NCBI GenBank assembly: GCA_002110485.1
Contig: MOWL01000095.1
Span: 141,656 to 205,655, forward strand
DNA length: 64,000 bases
Direction: 5' to 3'
Source of the DNA: Emergomyces orientalis
Taxonomy: Eukaryota > Ascomycota > Eurotiomycetes > Onygenales > Ajellomycetaceae
The notes beneath the pieces were generated by a model. The model did no database searches. It was not told where the DNA came from and saw nothing but the letters and a program-made list of their open reading frames with translations. Shown here piece after piece: positions 1 to 10,172 of the stretch. Numbering within the stretch: position 1 is the stretch's first letter; every line of letters starts with the position of its first letter. The translations under genes and the position numbers were made by a program.

Positions 1-248
1 TGACTACAAGTATAAGTCGGCAAAGCGGGCTGCCTTCGGGGTTGTGCAAAACGGAATAGATAAGACTTGAACATTGATGCTGTGTCACTCCGACGCTTGG
101 CGCGGGTAAACGTTGATCCATGTTATTTTGGGCAACACGGCTGGCACTATATCTCGTCTCCTGTTCCGACCACCTCAGGATTATCGCTTCTAGCCACTAA
201 ATTCCTTAATTTTAATTTTTTTGATAATAACTCTTTTATCCCTCTCTA

Positions 249-2633
249 ATGGCCGATGGCAGTTCGCCAGATTACAAGGCTCTCTTCCTTAGAGCGGAAG
301 CGGAACGAAGGCAGGCGGAAGAATTGAGAAGGCAGGCAGAAGAGCGAGAGGCACGGGAAGCGGTGTTGCGAAGGCAGGCAGAAGAATTGAGAAGGCAGGC
401 AGAAGAGCGAGAAAGACATGAAGGAGAGTTGCGAAGGCAGGCAGAAGAGCGAGGGGCACGGGAAGCAGTGTGGCGAAGGGAGGCAGAAGAATTGAGAATG
501 CAGGCAGAAGAGCGAGAGACAGAGGTAAAAGTGCGCAGCCAGCCGACAACACTCGAAGAGCTCATCAAAGGTTGTCATGATTCATTCTCCCGGCCTTTGC
601 AGGTTGGAACGCCATCCCGCTCCACGAAGGGGAGTATTCCACCTCCCACTGGGAAGTACTGCCCAACGAGCCTTCGTCATTGGTCAAGTTGTCCGGTTCA
701 ACTGCAAGAAATTTATGAATCAGTTTCCACTTACCTCCAACCAGCTGGAAAAGACGCACCTAGGCTATTCACATCTCTTCTTGAGCTAGAGGGACTTGGT
801 CGGCGGTATTCTAGCCGAAAACTACAAAGTGAAAAGAATCTGGAACACTACGAGCGAACTGCTGTGGAAGATCATGTCCATGATATCATAGCCGAGCTAT
901 GCAAAATACCTGATGCCCGAGAGAGATTCCGACTTGGAGATGGGATCATGTTTGAAAATCATGAAAATCTTCTACAGACATCAGAAGAGTCAGATGTACA
1001 GCTGCTTGATGAATCTAGCACAAAAAATCCCAAACCAGATTCATTCTGTATTCATCGAATCAACGGTTCCACCAATACTTTGATTACGACAGTCGAGTAT
1101 AAGCCGCCACACAAGCTCTCAGTTGAAAATCTCCGATCAGGTCTTCGATCAATGAAGCTCTGGGAAGAGATTGTTCAGTCAGACACAATCCCCAAGAGCA
1201 ATGAGCTGAACAAGGATAAAAAGCTGAGATATAATGCGGAACACCTTACTTGCTCAGTTTTGGTTCAGGAGTATCATGTCATGATTCAAGCTGGACTGGA
1301 GTACTCCTACATAACCAATGGATTTGCTATCGTTCTTCTTCGTGTTCCATACGATGACTCTAGTATACTCTATTACTATCTCTGTGAACCAAACATGGAT
1401 GCGATATCAGAAAATCCTGAGGTCTTTTATCAGTCAAAGACAGCTATTGTCAGAATATTATGTCTCTGTCTGATGTCCTTTCTCTCGGATATTCGTGACC
1501 AGAAGTGGCGAAATGCTGCAAGATCCCAGCTTCATATATGGAAGACAAGTTTTGACTTTACACGGTCGCAAATCCCTGATGAGGAGCTGCAACAGACTCC
1601 TCCAGGATCAGAATATGCAAGCTCAGAATATATGCCCTCTGAACATCTACCATCATCTCCATTACAACCCGGCCATCGAGTTTCTACCCGATCTCAAGCC
1701 ACCTGTGCACCAATGGATACCTCGCCTTTGAGTGATCATATGGATTCTTCCGACTCCGACTCTAACCAAGCAGCGCATGGCCGGAAGCGGGGCATCAGCC
1801 AAGTGATGTCTTCCCCGCCCAGCCAGCGTTCATCGGCGCGCCCAGCAGGTCCTAGGCCATCGAGCGGCCAGAGCCAACACACGGCACGTTACTGTACGCA
1901 GCGATGCTTATTGGGTTTGCAACAGAGGGGTGAATTGGACCATCAATGCCCTAATGTTTCTCTTCACCGGCGAGGCCAGAATGATGATCGACATTGTATC
2001 GATGCAAGGAAGCTTGTGCAGATACTGAATGAACAGCTCGATAGTGACCTTGATCATAACTGCACACCATTTGGGACTTGTGGATCGTATGGTGCACCCT
2101 TCAAGATCACTTGTGCTACATATGGCTACACTCTTGTTGGAAAGGGGACAACAGCTGGGCTATGGAATGTTGTCTCACGTGAAGCAGAAATATACCGGGT
2201 TCTTCGGAAAGCGCAGTGTTCTGCTGTTCCTGTATTTCTGGGGACGATTGATTTGAAATTGTTCCTTTTCCTCCATGGTGCTGGTGACATCCGCCATATG
2301 CTTCTCATGGGTTGGGCAGGGGAAAGTATAGACAATATCAAAGACAAGGAAGTGCTAAGTCGTGAGATTTCAAGGTCGAAGAAGGAAATCCGCATGCTGG
2401 GAGTAGTACATAAAGATCTGCGGCCTGCCAACATGTTATGGAATGACGAGCTGCGCCGGGTCCTGATCATAGACTTTCACCGGTCCGACATAGACAGGCG
2501 CCCGATGAAAAGGCAGGTTGGGCCCTTGAAAAGGTCACTGCATCAGGTGGGCAGGTCGAAACGACTTTGTATTAACAGTGGCTGGACTGGGCATAGCTCC
2601 ATGACAGAGTCAGACGTCCAGAGTAGCGCCTGA
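249..2633 (+). CDS. coiled-coil / PD-(D/E)XK-like / protein-kinase-like fusion protein
   Basis: Single 794-codon ORF. Residues about 15-95 are a charged heptad region built from repeats of the type RRQAEELRRQAEER. Residues about 150-430 resemble a restriction-endonuclease-like fold: a TTVEYKPPHKL strand and a later LVQEYHVMIQAGLEYSYITN segment fit the acidic and Lys positions of PD-(D/E)XK nucleases found in CRN-type effectors. Residues about 455-555 are Ser/Pro-rich. The C-terminal part (about 610-760) looks like a kinase: SREAEIYRVLRK (alpha-C-like Glu), VVHKDLRPANMLWN (catalytic loop, HKD for HRD) and VLIIDFHRSD (DFH for DFG). This HxDhRPxNhLWN...IDFxRS pattern is common in large, lineage-expanded kinase-like families of eurotiomycetes. 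Nuclease plus kinase in one chain is a known CRN architecture, proposed to act in inter-genomic or host-microbe conflict. Catalytic activity is inference. No intron is needed. Confidence 0.7.
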   Translation: MADGSSPDYKALFLRAEAERRQAEELRRQAEEREAREAVLRRQAEELRRQAEERERHEGELRRQAEERGAREAVWRREAEELRMQAEERETEVKVRSQPTTLEELIKGCHDSFSRPLQVGTPSRSTKGSIPPPTGKYCPTSLRHWSSCPVQLQEIYESVSTYLQPAGKDAPRLFTSLLELEGLGRRYSSRKLQSEKNLEHYERTAVEDHVHDIIAELCKIPDARERFRLGDGIMFENHENLLQTSEESDVQLLDESSTKNPKPDSFCIHRINGSTNTLITTVEYKPPHKLSVENLRSGLRSMKLWEEIVQSDTIPKSNELNKDKKLRYNAEHLTCSVLVQEYHVMIQAGLEYSYITNGFAIVLLRVPYDDSSILYYYLCEPNMDAISENPEVFYQSKTAIVRILCLCLMSFLSDIRDQKWRNAARSQLHIWKTSFDFTRSQIPDEELQQTPPGSEYASSEYMPSEHLPSSPLQPGHRVSTRSQATCAPMDTSPLSDHMDSSDSDSNQAAHGRKRGISQVMSSPPSQRSSARPAGPRPSSGQSQHTARYCTQRCLLGLQQRGELDHQCPNVSLHRRGQNDDRHCIDARKLVQILNEQLDSDLDHNCTPFGTCGSYGAPFKITCATYGYTLVGKGTTAGLWNVVSREAEIYRVLRKAQCSAVPVFLGTIDLKLFLFLHGAGDIRHMLLMGWAGESIDNIKDKEVLSREISRSKKEIRMLGVVHKDLRPANMLWNDELRRVLIIDFHRSDIDRRPMKRQVGPLKRSLHQVGRSKRLCINSGWTGHSSMTESDVQSSA
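300..540 (+). repeat. in-frame minisatellite encoding the coiled coil
   Basis: Degenerate direct repeats built on aggcaggcagaagaa and gagaaggcaggcagaag units. They are all in frame with the 249-2633 gene and encode R/Q/A/E heptads. The antisense strand is open over the same stretch only because of the repeat. Confidence 0.75.
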
Positions 2634-3356
2634 ATGGTAGAGCAGCGCTGAGTGAGATTTGTGAGACGGGTCTAAAGATTCTCTTGTTCATTTCTTGTTT
2701 TGAGGCCTCAGGAAAACCTAGTCTGTGCTGTGCACATGTCTTGTCAAATTGTTCTTTCTTTGCTTTTAGATTGGATTGTCTAAAAATATGACTTTCACAA
2801 TCGATTTTCCTATCACAGACTTTTAAGTTTTTACATCTACGAATAGGATATCTACATAGCAAACGTGGAAAAATCCGGATGACAATTGCCGCAGGCCATG
2901 TGGCCACACCCCTGTCAACTGGCCCGTTCCTCAAATCGGAAACAACTCGGGCATTATTTCACCGTAATTAGGGGTGTAAAGCGCTAGAAAATGGGCCTTC
3001 ATGGCTGTGAACTGTGCTTCGGAGGTGCGTAGAAGATTGGCTTTTGTATGATATGATGTTGGTTCAATTCCGTCATCGAGATATAATTTACTTTGCGAGG
3101 GGGCAGGATCTTCGCAGGAGTGAGGCATATTTATGTCCATGATACAAGTGAATTACGAGTCTTCTTGATAATCTTCTCAATTCACCACCTACATTCCATT
3201 CACTGCAAGAAGTTGATAGAAGTTATCAGAATTTCAAGAAGTTTACAGAAATTCTCTTTCTTGCAAATCGCCTCTGTGAGAGTGGGGTTAGTACCTGTGA
3301 GTATGAACCAGAAGAGAGCAGATTTTTTTTTTGGCCACGGCTTTGTCTTCCACCTG
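2634..3356. other. intergenic, no gene seen
   Basis: Spacer between two genes that converge here. It has short open frames without recognisable content, a T-run near 3325 and no repeat shared with the rest of the window. Confidence 0.5.
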
Positions 3357-5101
3357 TCAGTCGCCGGCGATAACCCCTGCCCGGAGTTTCGAGAACCATC
3401 GCTGCTGCAGAGCACTTAACCTTCGGAGTGGAAACTGTTGCTCGATTTCCCACCAACGCCAGCCCCGTGTCTTGAGATCCTTTAGACAGTCATCTTCTTC
3501 CCAGGTCCACCGAGATCTCTTCCTGTCCGGCTCCACAGTCCTTCGATCCTCACCTACGCTAACATTCTCAGTCTGGACCATGGTACGCCAGGTGTCCGTT
3601 GAAGAATCCCTACGGAGGTCGAGAAGCTTTTGGGCAAAGGCTGATACCAATGCGGAGATGTCCTCTGGGGATAAGAGCCGCGGGTTCAAAACGTGCTCGA
3701 ACTGGAAACCGCCGGTTGGCGCCACAGGTTGGGAGGATGTTGAACTCACAGAGCGGTCTGTGACGGCCACTGATTCCCCGCTGCGAGGTGCCCGCTCAAC
3801 CTCCCGATGATAGTCAACAGCTCGCGCACCCCGTGGCCGAGGCCGTGGTCGATGTGCCATTGTAGCAGCTGACCGTGAGGAAAACTTGCGCCGCTTTGAT
3901 TGCCGCTTCATCAAGTCACTGCTGTCTAAGCTACTCGCGGTGTAATTGTCATCCGAGTTGTCCGTAGGATCACTCGTGCTGGTAGTGTCCCACAACCCTG
4001 TGTTGTCATCTGCAGGCAGTGCGGGGCTAAGCGGAATGTGACAGCTCTCCCTCAGAACCCTCCGTTTCAATTTTGATCGGGTCTTCCGTTGTCGGTTCGC
4101 CGGCACATGCTTCCCGCTTTCGTTCCCCCTGAGTGTTGCCGCGTCTTCCTGGTGGCAACGGGAAATGGATGGAACCACTACCGCGACCATAGGCTGCATG
4201 GGCTCGGCTTCGAATAGGCAGTGTGGTCCCGAGGGAGCGGTTTCGCGTTGCGCGGTCTTGTGGGCGACAGTCTCACACTTATGTCGGTACCGTTCAGGGG
4301 AGCACGCGGAACTTGAACTTCCCGGTGCTGCAGATATATTCTCAGTCCTCATCTCTGCTTCTATCATGATTGGGGCATCTACAAACATGAGTGTGTGTGA
4401 GGAACACGGGCTCACGAGGAAAACGAACGCGGCGCGGACTCACCTGGGCTGCTATGTGACCATTCATGATTCCGTGTTCCGTCCGTCTCCTGGTTCAACT
4501 CCATCAAACCGGGGTGCTCCTCCGAAGCCGGTAATGTAATCGATGTTCCGTCACCGAGTCGCTCCGGAACCAAGGCTGGTCGGGGCGCCATAGCGCTCGA
4601 AAACGATTCCAGTGCCGCTGACGCGTCTTTCTCCTGCTCTTGGTTTCGGCCCTTCCACGTTTCGTCTTCCGCCCCGCCATCACTACAGGAAATGATATCG
4701 GTGGTTAGGTCCGTGGCCTCACTTTCGACGAAGCCATCCACAATTCCATTTTCATCGAAGACCCTATCAAAATCATTGGGTAGAACAGTCGGTGACTGAT
4801 TTTGCTGGTAGCTGCTGTGCTTGTGTGATGAGGTGCTGGAAGGGGGACGATTGGGCAGAGGATGTGTTTGTGATGGTGCAGGGGGAAACTGGGATGACAG
4901 CGATGTAGCCAGCGATGTAGATTGGACACAGAAGAAGTGGTTAGGACGGGCGGGGAGAGAGGGCAATGAGGGCTGATGGTGAAGACGGATGGGTTTGGAA
5001 GGAAGCGTTTTAGGCGTGGGGCCTGCAGAGGGGAAATGATGCCAATGGGCTTTGAGGGTCTTGGGTTCCGGGTGAAGGGGGCTGTAGTTGATGAAGTTCA
5101 T
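3357..5101 (-). CDS. Myb/SANT-domain protein, two exons
   Basis: Complement of join(3357..4378, 4444..5101), 559 codons plus stop. The intron (4379-4443, 65 nt) has donor GTGAGT after AGCCCAG and acceptor TTTGTAG; both sides are phase 1, so the frames join. The N-terminal half is Pro/Ser/His-rich and probably disordered. The C-terminus carries a tryptophan-spaced Myb/SANT helix-turn-helix (RSRWTWEEDDCLKDLK, then WRWWEIEQQFP and LQQRWFSKLR), with the last Trp in the position expected for helix 3. Just N-terminal are low-complexity and basic segments (KRQSKRRKFSSRS). Single-SANT proteins of this shape in ascomycetes are usually nuclear DNA- or chromatin-binding proteins; no target can be inferred. 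The start is the first ATG of the upstream exon. The stop falls 9 residues after the SANT helix, so a further 3' exon is possible. Confidence 0.72.
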
Positions 5102-6608
5102 GGCGGCGAGGGTGTGTCGCTCGCATCAAATCAACGGTTTCGTCCCCAACCAATGGGTTTCCAGACTGGTCATGTTTAGCTACACTGTTTTCACGGAGGA
5201 GGAATACCATCGCTTTTATAGAAGTCCCTGCACTCGGCAGGGCCACCTAGAACTCCATCATTCAAACAATCGTGCCTATCATCTCGTCTCAATGTACCCA
5301 GAGTGTAACGGCCCCTACGTCTCCCATGAAGTGAGCTGAGTAAGAGGAGCAAAGCCCCTTCTGGCCAAACTGCATTTGAAAATCCATTGCAAATGAATAC
5401 TAACCAGCGTCCCTCCTTCTTTCACACAACAAATCACCGAAATGTAACCCTGATCCATTGGCTGATGACAAACCAAGTCGTGCCGTAATTTTCAGCCCCA
5501 AGAATGCATTCACAGAAATACCAAAAAAAAAAAAAAAAAAAAAAAAAACGTGAACAAATCAGAAACAGAGCACCAAACTTGCATGCCACCCAGGTTCCAG
5601 GTTACGTGGCCTCTTTCACCGCAATGACTCATGCTTCGCCTCCAAGGGGGTCGAACATTGCCTTGCATATGTGCACCATCTTTGATGAAAACTCGAGGAC
5701 GGGACACAATGATAGCCAGTGAGAGGACTTCAAATCGCTCACATGAGACACTATCTGGACTAGGTACCGGGAGCGCAGACGATTGGAATCCCTCCTATCC
5801 TCGAGTTCGCCGGCCGAAGAGCCCCCAGAACACAGGGGTCACAAGGACAAGTACGTTAATCCGCCAAACCAAGAAGGCTTGTGGATCGATCCCGTCACCT
5901 ATTTCCCGCGTGATGAGGAATGCACCTGCCCCTGTAGTGCAGTGTATTCATCATCATTTCTCCTCCTGATCCCGGACTACGCACACTGGCACCTCGTTGT
6001 GAGAAACACGGATTGGTCAACCAGAGATTGATCCAGCGACGCTGCAATGCAACAGACAACAGCCCCTCACAGCACCGCCGTCAAAACGAGGCATTTTTGT
6101 CATTGGCTTGTAGACACGGCACGTTCTTCCTCCCAGTAAACCTCCCTCACCCAATCTCCCCCAAGCACAAAAAAAAAAAAAAAAAACAGAGAAAGAAAAA
6201 GAAAAACCATCAGCATGGATGAAAAGAGACACATCTCTTGATTATGAATAGCAAAGAATGTCAAGAAGCTGAGTACAGTGCGGAGTGGGAGTCAGACCAG
6301 CGAGGCCAGCGTGACTGGCTCAAAAATGAACAGAGAAGCAACAGTGAGAAACAGTAGTGCAATGGAATAGAGCGCATTTCCAAGACCCTGACATTTTCTA
6401 GCAGTTGTAGAGCGATCGAGGAGGACTAGAGCCAGCTAACACAGCCGCATTGACGGCAGATTTTGAGGCGGAGAAGTGGGTCAGCTGAACACAAAGACGG
6501 CTGAATGGAAGAGAGCCAAACAGCGAAGGGTGCAGAGGAGAAAAGAGGAATAGAAGTGCGTGCACGACAGAGAGAGGGACAAAGTGCCTTATATAGTCAT
6601 GAAGGTTG
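5102..6608. other. intergenic with A-tracts
   Basis: No gene recognised. It holds long A homopolymers at about 5522-5548 and 6171-6186 and AG-rich DNA near 6190-6210. Short ORFs across the A-tracts (Lys runs) are artefacts of the homopolymers. The left end is the promoter side of the Myb gene. Confidence 0.5.
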
Positions 6609-6640
6609 ATGTTGACGCGACGGCATCCCCGAGGGGATCG

Positions 6641-6720
6641 CGCCAGACCGAAACGGGCCACGCCAGACCGAAACGGGCAGCGACCCGGCCTGCTCCGGGC
6701 CGGCGCCAGACCGCAAGGGG
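6641..6720. repeat. GC-rich short tandem motif at an island edge
   Basis: CGCCAGACCGAAACGGGC occurs at 6641 and again at 6661, and a variant (CGCCAGACCGCAAGGGG) at 6704. It sits in a GC-rich patch (6615-6745) right before composition drops to AT-rich. The patch begins tgttgacgcgacgg, like the 5' edge of an LTR, but no second copy is in the window, so an LTR call is only a guess. Confidence 0.45.
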
Positions 6721-7562
6721 AAGGCCACGCGAGAGGGTGGCGCCGATGCAAATCGAAATTCTCCAGAAGTATAATCATAGCTTTGATTTTCTCAGAATAC
6801 TCTCTCATACCTCATCTGTATTACTTTCTACAGCACATTGAAACTATACAATCTCATGCTGAAGCTATTCTTATCTATCTATTTAAGTAAGTCTTGATAG
6901 TGGCATCTACTTCTTCTTCTAGTTATCAAGCATGATAAGGCATCTTAATAGGCCTCACCTTACCTATTTAACAGTGAATGCTTGCTACTGAAAAGCATGG
7001 TAGTTAACATTGATCATTTCTAATTCAAGGTCACAGAGAATCCTCTGCTTGAAGAAAACAGTTATTAAAAAGTCTGTGTGAGAATATCTCAAATAGACAA
7101 ATTTAAATAAGATACTTCAAACTCTAAAATTAAAAAGCTAAAAAGATATAATATCTAGAGCTGAATCAGTGATGAACAGATCAAAAACAGATATTCAGAA
7201 AATTTTAAAGATTAATAAAATCTTATCTGAACACTGCAAGCAGTTGAAAGTTGTAACGGCCCGTTCCACGCCAAGAGCTGCGCACGTGGTCTCACGTGAT
7301 CAATCGAATACAACCGCCCGATCGAAAAGGGGTGCGCACCATGCCAAGCAGCTGCGCACGTGATTGCACTAGAGAGTGCAGTTATATATATTCATTATCT
7401 AGGCTTTCTCTTCATGAAGAAGGTTAGCAAACAGTTCATTTTCTATTCTATATATACATTTAAATCTATCAATACAATTTCGCGTATCTATCTTCTCACA
7501 CTGTTTCAATCCCTTATTATTATTATTCTTCAATTATAGATATATATGCAGTCAGAGACTAT

Positions 7563-7796
7563 GATATCTACCTGAGACTCAAAGAGTCTCAGGATTTTTC
7601 TAACTTTAACACTAATTACTATACATTTTTTCTTCAAACAAATAGCACTTGCAATACTTGAATTCCAGCCCAGAATAGTCAGCAAATTGATTTTTCTTTT
7701 TTTTATTTATTTATTTATAAATATCTTTGAAGATTATTTATATTCTCTTTTTTTCATATAATTTTCAAGTGATTACAAAGAAAATAAATTAATGAT
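7563..7796. repeat. left arm of a 234-bp inverted repeat
   Basis: Inverted copy of 9816-10049, nearly identical apart from a handful of substitutions and homopolymer length changes. Near its outer end lies the palindrome CTGAGACTC-AAA-GAGTCTCAG, present in both arms. Confidence 0.85.
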
Positions 7797-7912
7797 AGAC
7801 AAAATAACTCATGACATGAATACAAAGGAAATAAAAGACAGACTCTAACACAAAAGAAATAGTGAGATATTATATAATATCTAGCAGTTTTTATAAAGAA
7901 TATTTCAGATTC

Positions 7913-8461
7913 TCATTCATTTATATTTTCATCTTTGAAATAGAATTGATTTCTAGTAGCTATTTGAGTTTCATTGAGAAAATCAATTAAATATTGACTG
8001 CCTATTTCAGTTGAAAATAGTAGTTTCATATTCATTTCTCTCAGCTTATATTTATATCTCAGTTCAGCTCTAAGTTCTTGATTTAATGAGCAATTCATTA
8101 AGATATGTTCTGGGTCTTCAAGAGAGTCACAATATTCACAATTTTCACTTTCAATATCAGATATTCTTTTCAAATAAGATTTGAAATAGCCATGACCTAG
8201 TTTCAATTGAATGATTGAGGAGAAAAGCTTCTTCTTGCACTTAATAGAGCATGATTTCCATTTAGGTTTAGTTTCAAATCTAAGATAGTGAGGACTTTTT
8301 CTTTGTTTTTCCCATATTTTATGCCATTTTTCTAAGCAATTCTCTTTTATCTTTCTTTTAATAAAAGACCATGAAACTATTTTTGAACTTGCAATATTTA
8401 GTTCTGTTCCTTTCTTTGCTGCTTCATCAGCAAGCTCATTTCCATGTATATTTATTTTCAT
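7913..8461 (-). pseudogene. 3' fragment of a RNase H-bearing LINE (I/Tad-like)
   Basis: An open frame of 182 codons starts inside an RNase H domain: HGNELADEAAKKGTE is the classic last RNase H motif of non-LTR elements. It ends with a Cys/His knuckle, CEYCDSLEDPEHILMNC (C-x2-C-x8-H-x4-C). Everything upstream (reverse transcriptase, endonuclease) is missing, so this is a 5'-truncated or broken copy. It differs from the LINEs at 10.4-14.6 and 38.8-49.8 kb, which have no RNase H and another C-terminal knuckle. Strongly AT-biased codon use fits the surrounding block. It is not functional. Confidence 0.75.
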
Positions 8462-8829
8462 CTTTGAAATAGAATTGATTTCTAGTAGCTATTTGAGTTT
8501 CATTGAGAAAATCAATTAAATATTGACTGCCTATTTCAGTTGAAAATAGTAGTTTCATATTCATTTCTCTCAGTTTATATTTATATCTCAGTTCAGCTCT
8601 AAGTTCTTGATTTAATGAGCAATTCATTAAAATATGTTCTGGGTCTTCAAGAGAGTCACAATTTTCACAATTTTCACTTTCAATATCAGATATTCTTTTC
8701 AAATAAGATTTGAAATAGCCATGACCTAGTTTCAATTGAATGATTGAGGAGAAAAGCTTCTTCTTGCACTTAATAGAGCATGATTTCCATTTAGGTTTAG
8801 TTTCAAATCTAAGATAGTGAGGACTTTTT
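8460..8829 (-). repeat. tandem partial copy of the LINE fragment
   Basis: 8460-8829 repeats 7931-8300 at an offset of 529 bp with three differences noticed, including GAGA-type purine to A and one A/T change. The copy stops abruptly at 8830, where unrelated sequence begins, and it lacks the RNase H motif. It keeps the CENCDSLEDPEHILMNC knuckle. Confidence 0.8.
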
Positions 8830-9078
8830 CTGTTCCAATCCCTTCACAGCTAGAATATACATACTATATTCACTACGCCATTACAAAAGTGACATTGAGT
8901 ACTAAAATATTGAAAGTCAACTTATCAATATTATTTTCAGAAAAAATAAGAAAAACTGCAGATCTTCTTGACTTAAATGAACATCTATTTAACAGTTAAC
9001 TTATTCAAAATAGCAACAACCGATTTCCCCGAACCAGCTCAATTTTTCGAAAATAAGAATCAAAAGACAGTCATTTGA

Positions 9079-9188
9079 AGGCCCGGTGGCGTAGCGGTTA
9101 ACTACGCCGCCATGGCACCCCTGTTTGGCGGCCTTCCCCCCGGGGAATGAATGCCAAGAGGGTGCAGGTTCGATTCCTGCGAGGGCCT
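9079..9188 (+). ncRNA. tRNA-like SINE head or tRNA pseudogene
   Basis: It has a near-perfect pol III A box (TGGCGTAGCGG, 9087-9097) and B box (GGTTCGATTCC, 9167-9177). The ends pair (AGGCCC at 9079 with GGGCCT at 9183-9188). There is a T-arm GCAGG/CCTGC and a hairpin GGCGTAG/CTACGCC at the D-arm place. The 70-nt A-to-B spacing is long, the D hairpin is too long and no convincing anticodon arm is visible, so a working tRNA is unlikely. The first 44 nt recur exactly, inverted, at 35689-35732, which supports a dispersed tRNA-derived element. Confidence 0.6.
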
Positions 9189-9246
9189 CATTAACCAATT
9201 TCCACTGTTAAATCACAAAACAGTACCGGGGACCCCCGGGTGCACT

Positions 9247-9405
9247 ATAGCGAATCATCGTCAAGCTTAAGGTGTCAGCTCGGGGGATCTTGGGCGCTAA
9301 TTCTCACTGATCTTGTGGGCTAACCCCCCGGGCGTTTCAAGTTAGATCAGTACTAGTTTAGTGGTCTAGGACACCCGCAGGATAGCGAATCATCGTCAAG
9401 CTTAA
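9247..9405. repeat. 24-nt perfect direct repeat pair
   Basis: The motif beginning atagcgaatcatcgtcaag occurs at 9247-9270 and 9382-9405, identical over 24 nt and spaced 135 bp. It lies in the GC-richer islet downstream of the tRNA-like head, so it may be part of the body of the same element. Confidence 0.7.
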
Positions 9406-9815
9406 CTGGCCAAGGGACCCACCCCCACTATTCTAGGCACCTCCGGGGAATTGACAGATAAAAACCATCCGATTAGGACACCCTGGGCCTAGCAAGGACC
9501 TAGGTGAGAAGAGGCCTAGGCGCCCTTATAGGTGGTTAGTGCAAGCAAGACCATGACGGCCAATTGGTAGGCTGGAATGCTGAGATTGGCAGCCGGAAGG
9601 CTAGGGGCTTTAACTAGAATTAGATAGCTTTGGTGTTATTCTTAGTGGTTCTAATTAGGTAGGCTAGTTAAGAGCCTAGTTGGGCGGCGGTATTATGGGG
9701 GGAATGATAACCTCTATGATGGCCCGAGAGGACAGACGCGGTGGTCAGTTATATAGAGTGTTAAAATATGTATATAGCTTAAGGTGTAAACTGCAGGGGT
9801 TTGTTCTGTAGATCA

Positions 9816-10049
9816 ATCATTAATTTATTTTCTTTGTAATCACTTGAAAATTATATGAAAAAAGAGAATATAAATAATCTTCAAAGATATTTATAAATAA
9901 ATAAATAAAAAAAAGAAAAATCAATTTGCTGACTATTCTGGGCTGGAATTCAAGTATTGCAAGTGCTATTTGTTTGAAGAAAAAATGTATATTAATTAGT
10001 TTTAAAGTTAGAAAAATTCTGAGACTCTTTGAGTCTCAGATAGATATTC
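9816..10049. repeat. right arm of the 234-bp inverted repeat
   Basis: Reverse complement of 7563-7796. The palindrome CTGAGACTC-TTT-GAGTCTCAG is again at the outer end. Between left and right arms, GGA has become GAA at the palindrome edge. Confidence 0.85.
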
Positions 10050-10172
10050 TTACACTTGGTGAAAGATTCGGCGAGTGGCATTGTGATCAAGAAGAGCAAT
10101 GATATGTTATTCTACAAGACTTACAGATTTATAAAAGTGAGAAAGAAGATTTTGTGAAATCTGATAACTTAA

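Larger units (their letters stand above)
6750..10172. other. AT-rich block of decayed transposon pieces
   Basis: Base composition changes abruptly to AT-rich and stays so except for two GC-richer islets (about 7250-7370 and 9075-9800). No intact gene. It contains a possible LTR-like piece starting TGTAACGGCC at 7255, two partial LINE RNase H copies, a 234-bp inverted repeat pair, a tRNA-like module and a 24-nt direct repeat, each listed separately. A short frame near 7110-7250 reads like an eroded gag but cannot be assigned. Confidence 0.6.

Noticed and set aside
300..540. CRISPR-like array
   Set aside because: Units are contiguous, degenerate, in frame and code for coiled-coil heptads; no spacers, and the organism is a eukaryote.
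246..578. Antisense ORFs opposite the coiled-coil repeats (Leu/Pro/Cys-rich)
   Set aside because: Shadows of the minisatellite; several frames are open at once.
5504..6230. Small ORFs over the A-tracts
   Set aside because: They consist of Lys or Phe runs from homopolymers and have no conserved content.
9079..9188. Functional tRNA gene
   Set aside because: Over-long D hairpin, no recognisable anticodon arm, 110-nt length, a truncated duplicate elsewhere and its place in a transposon graveyard argue for a tRNA-derived repeat.
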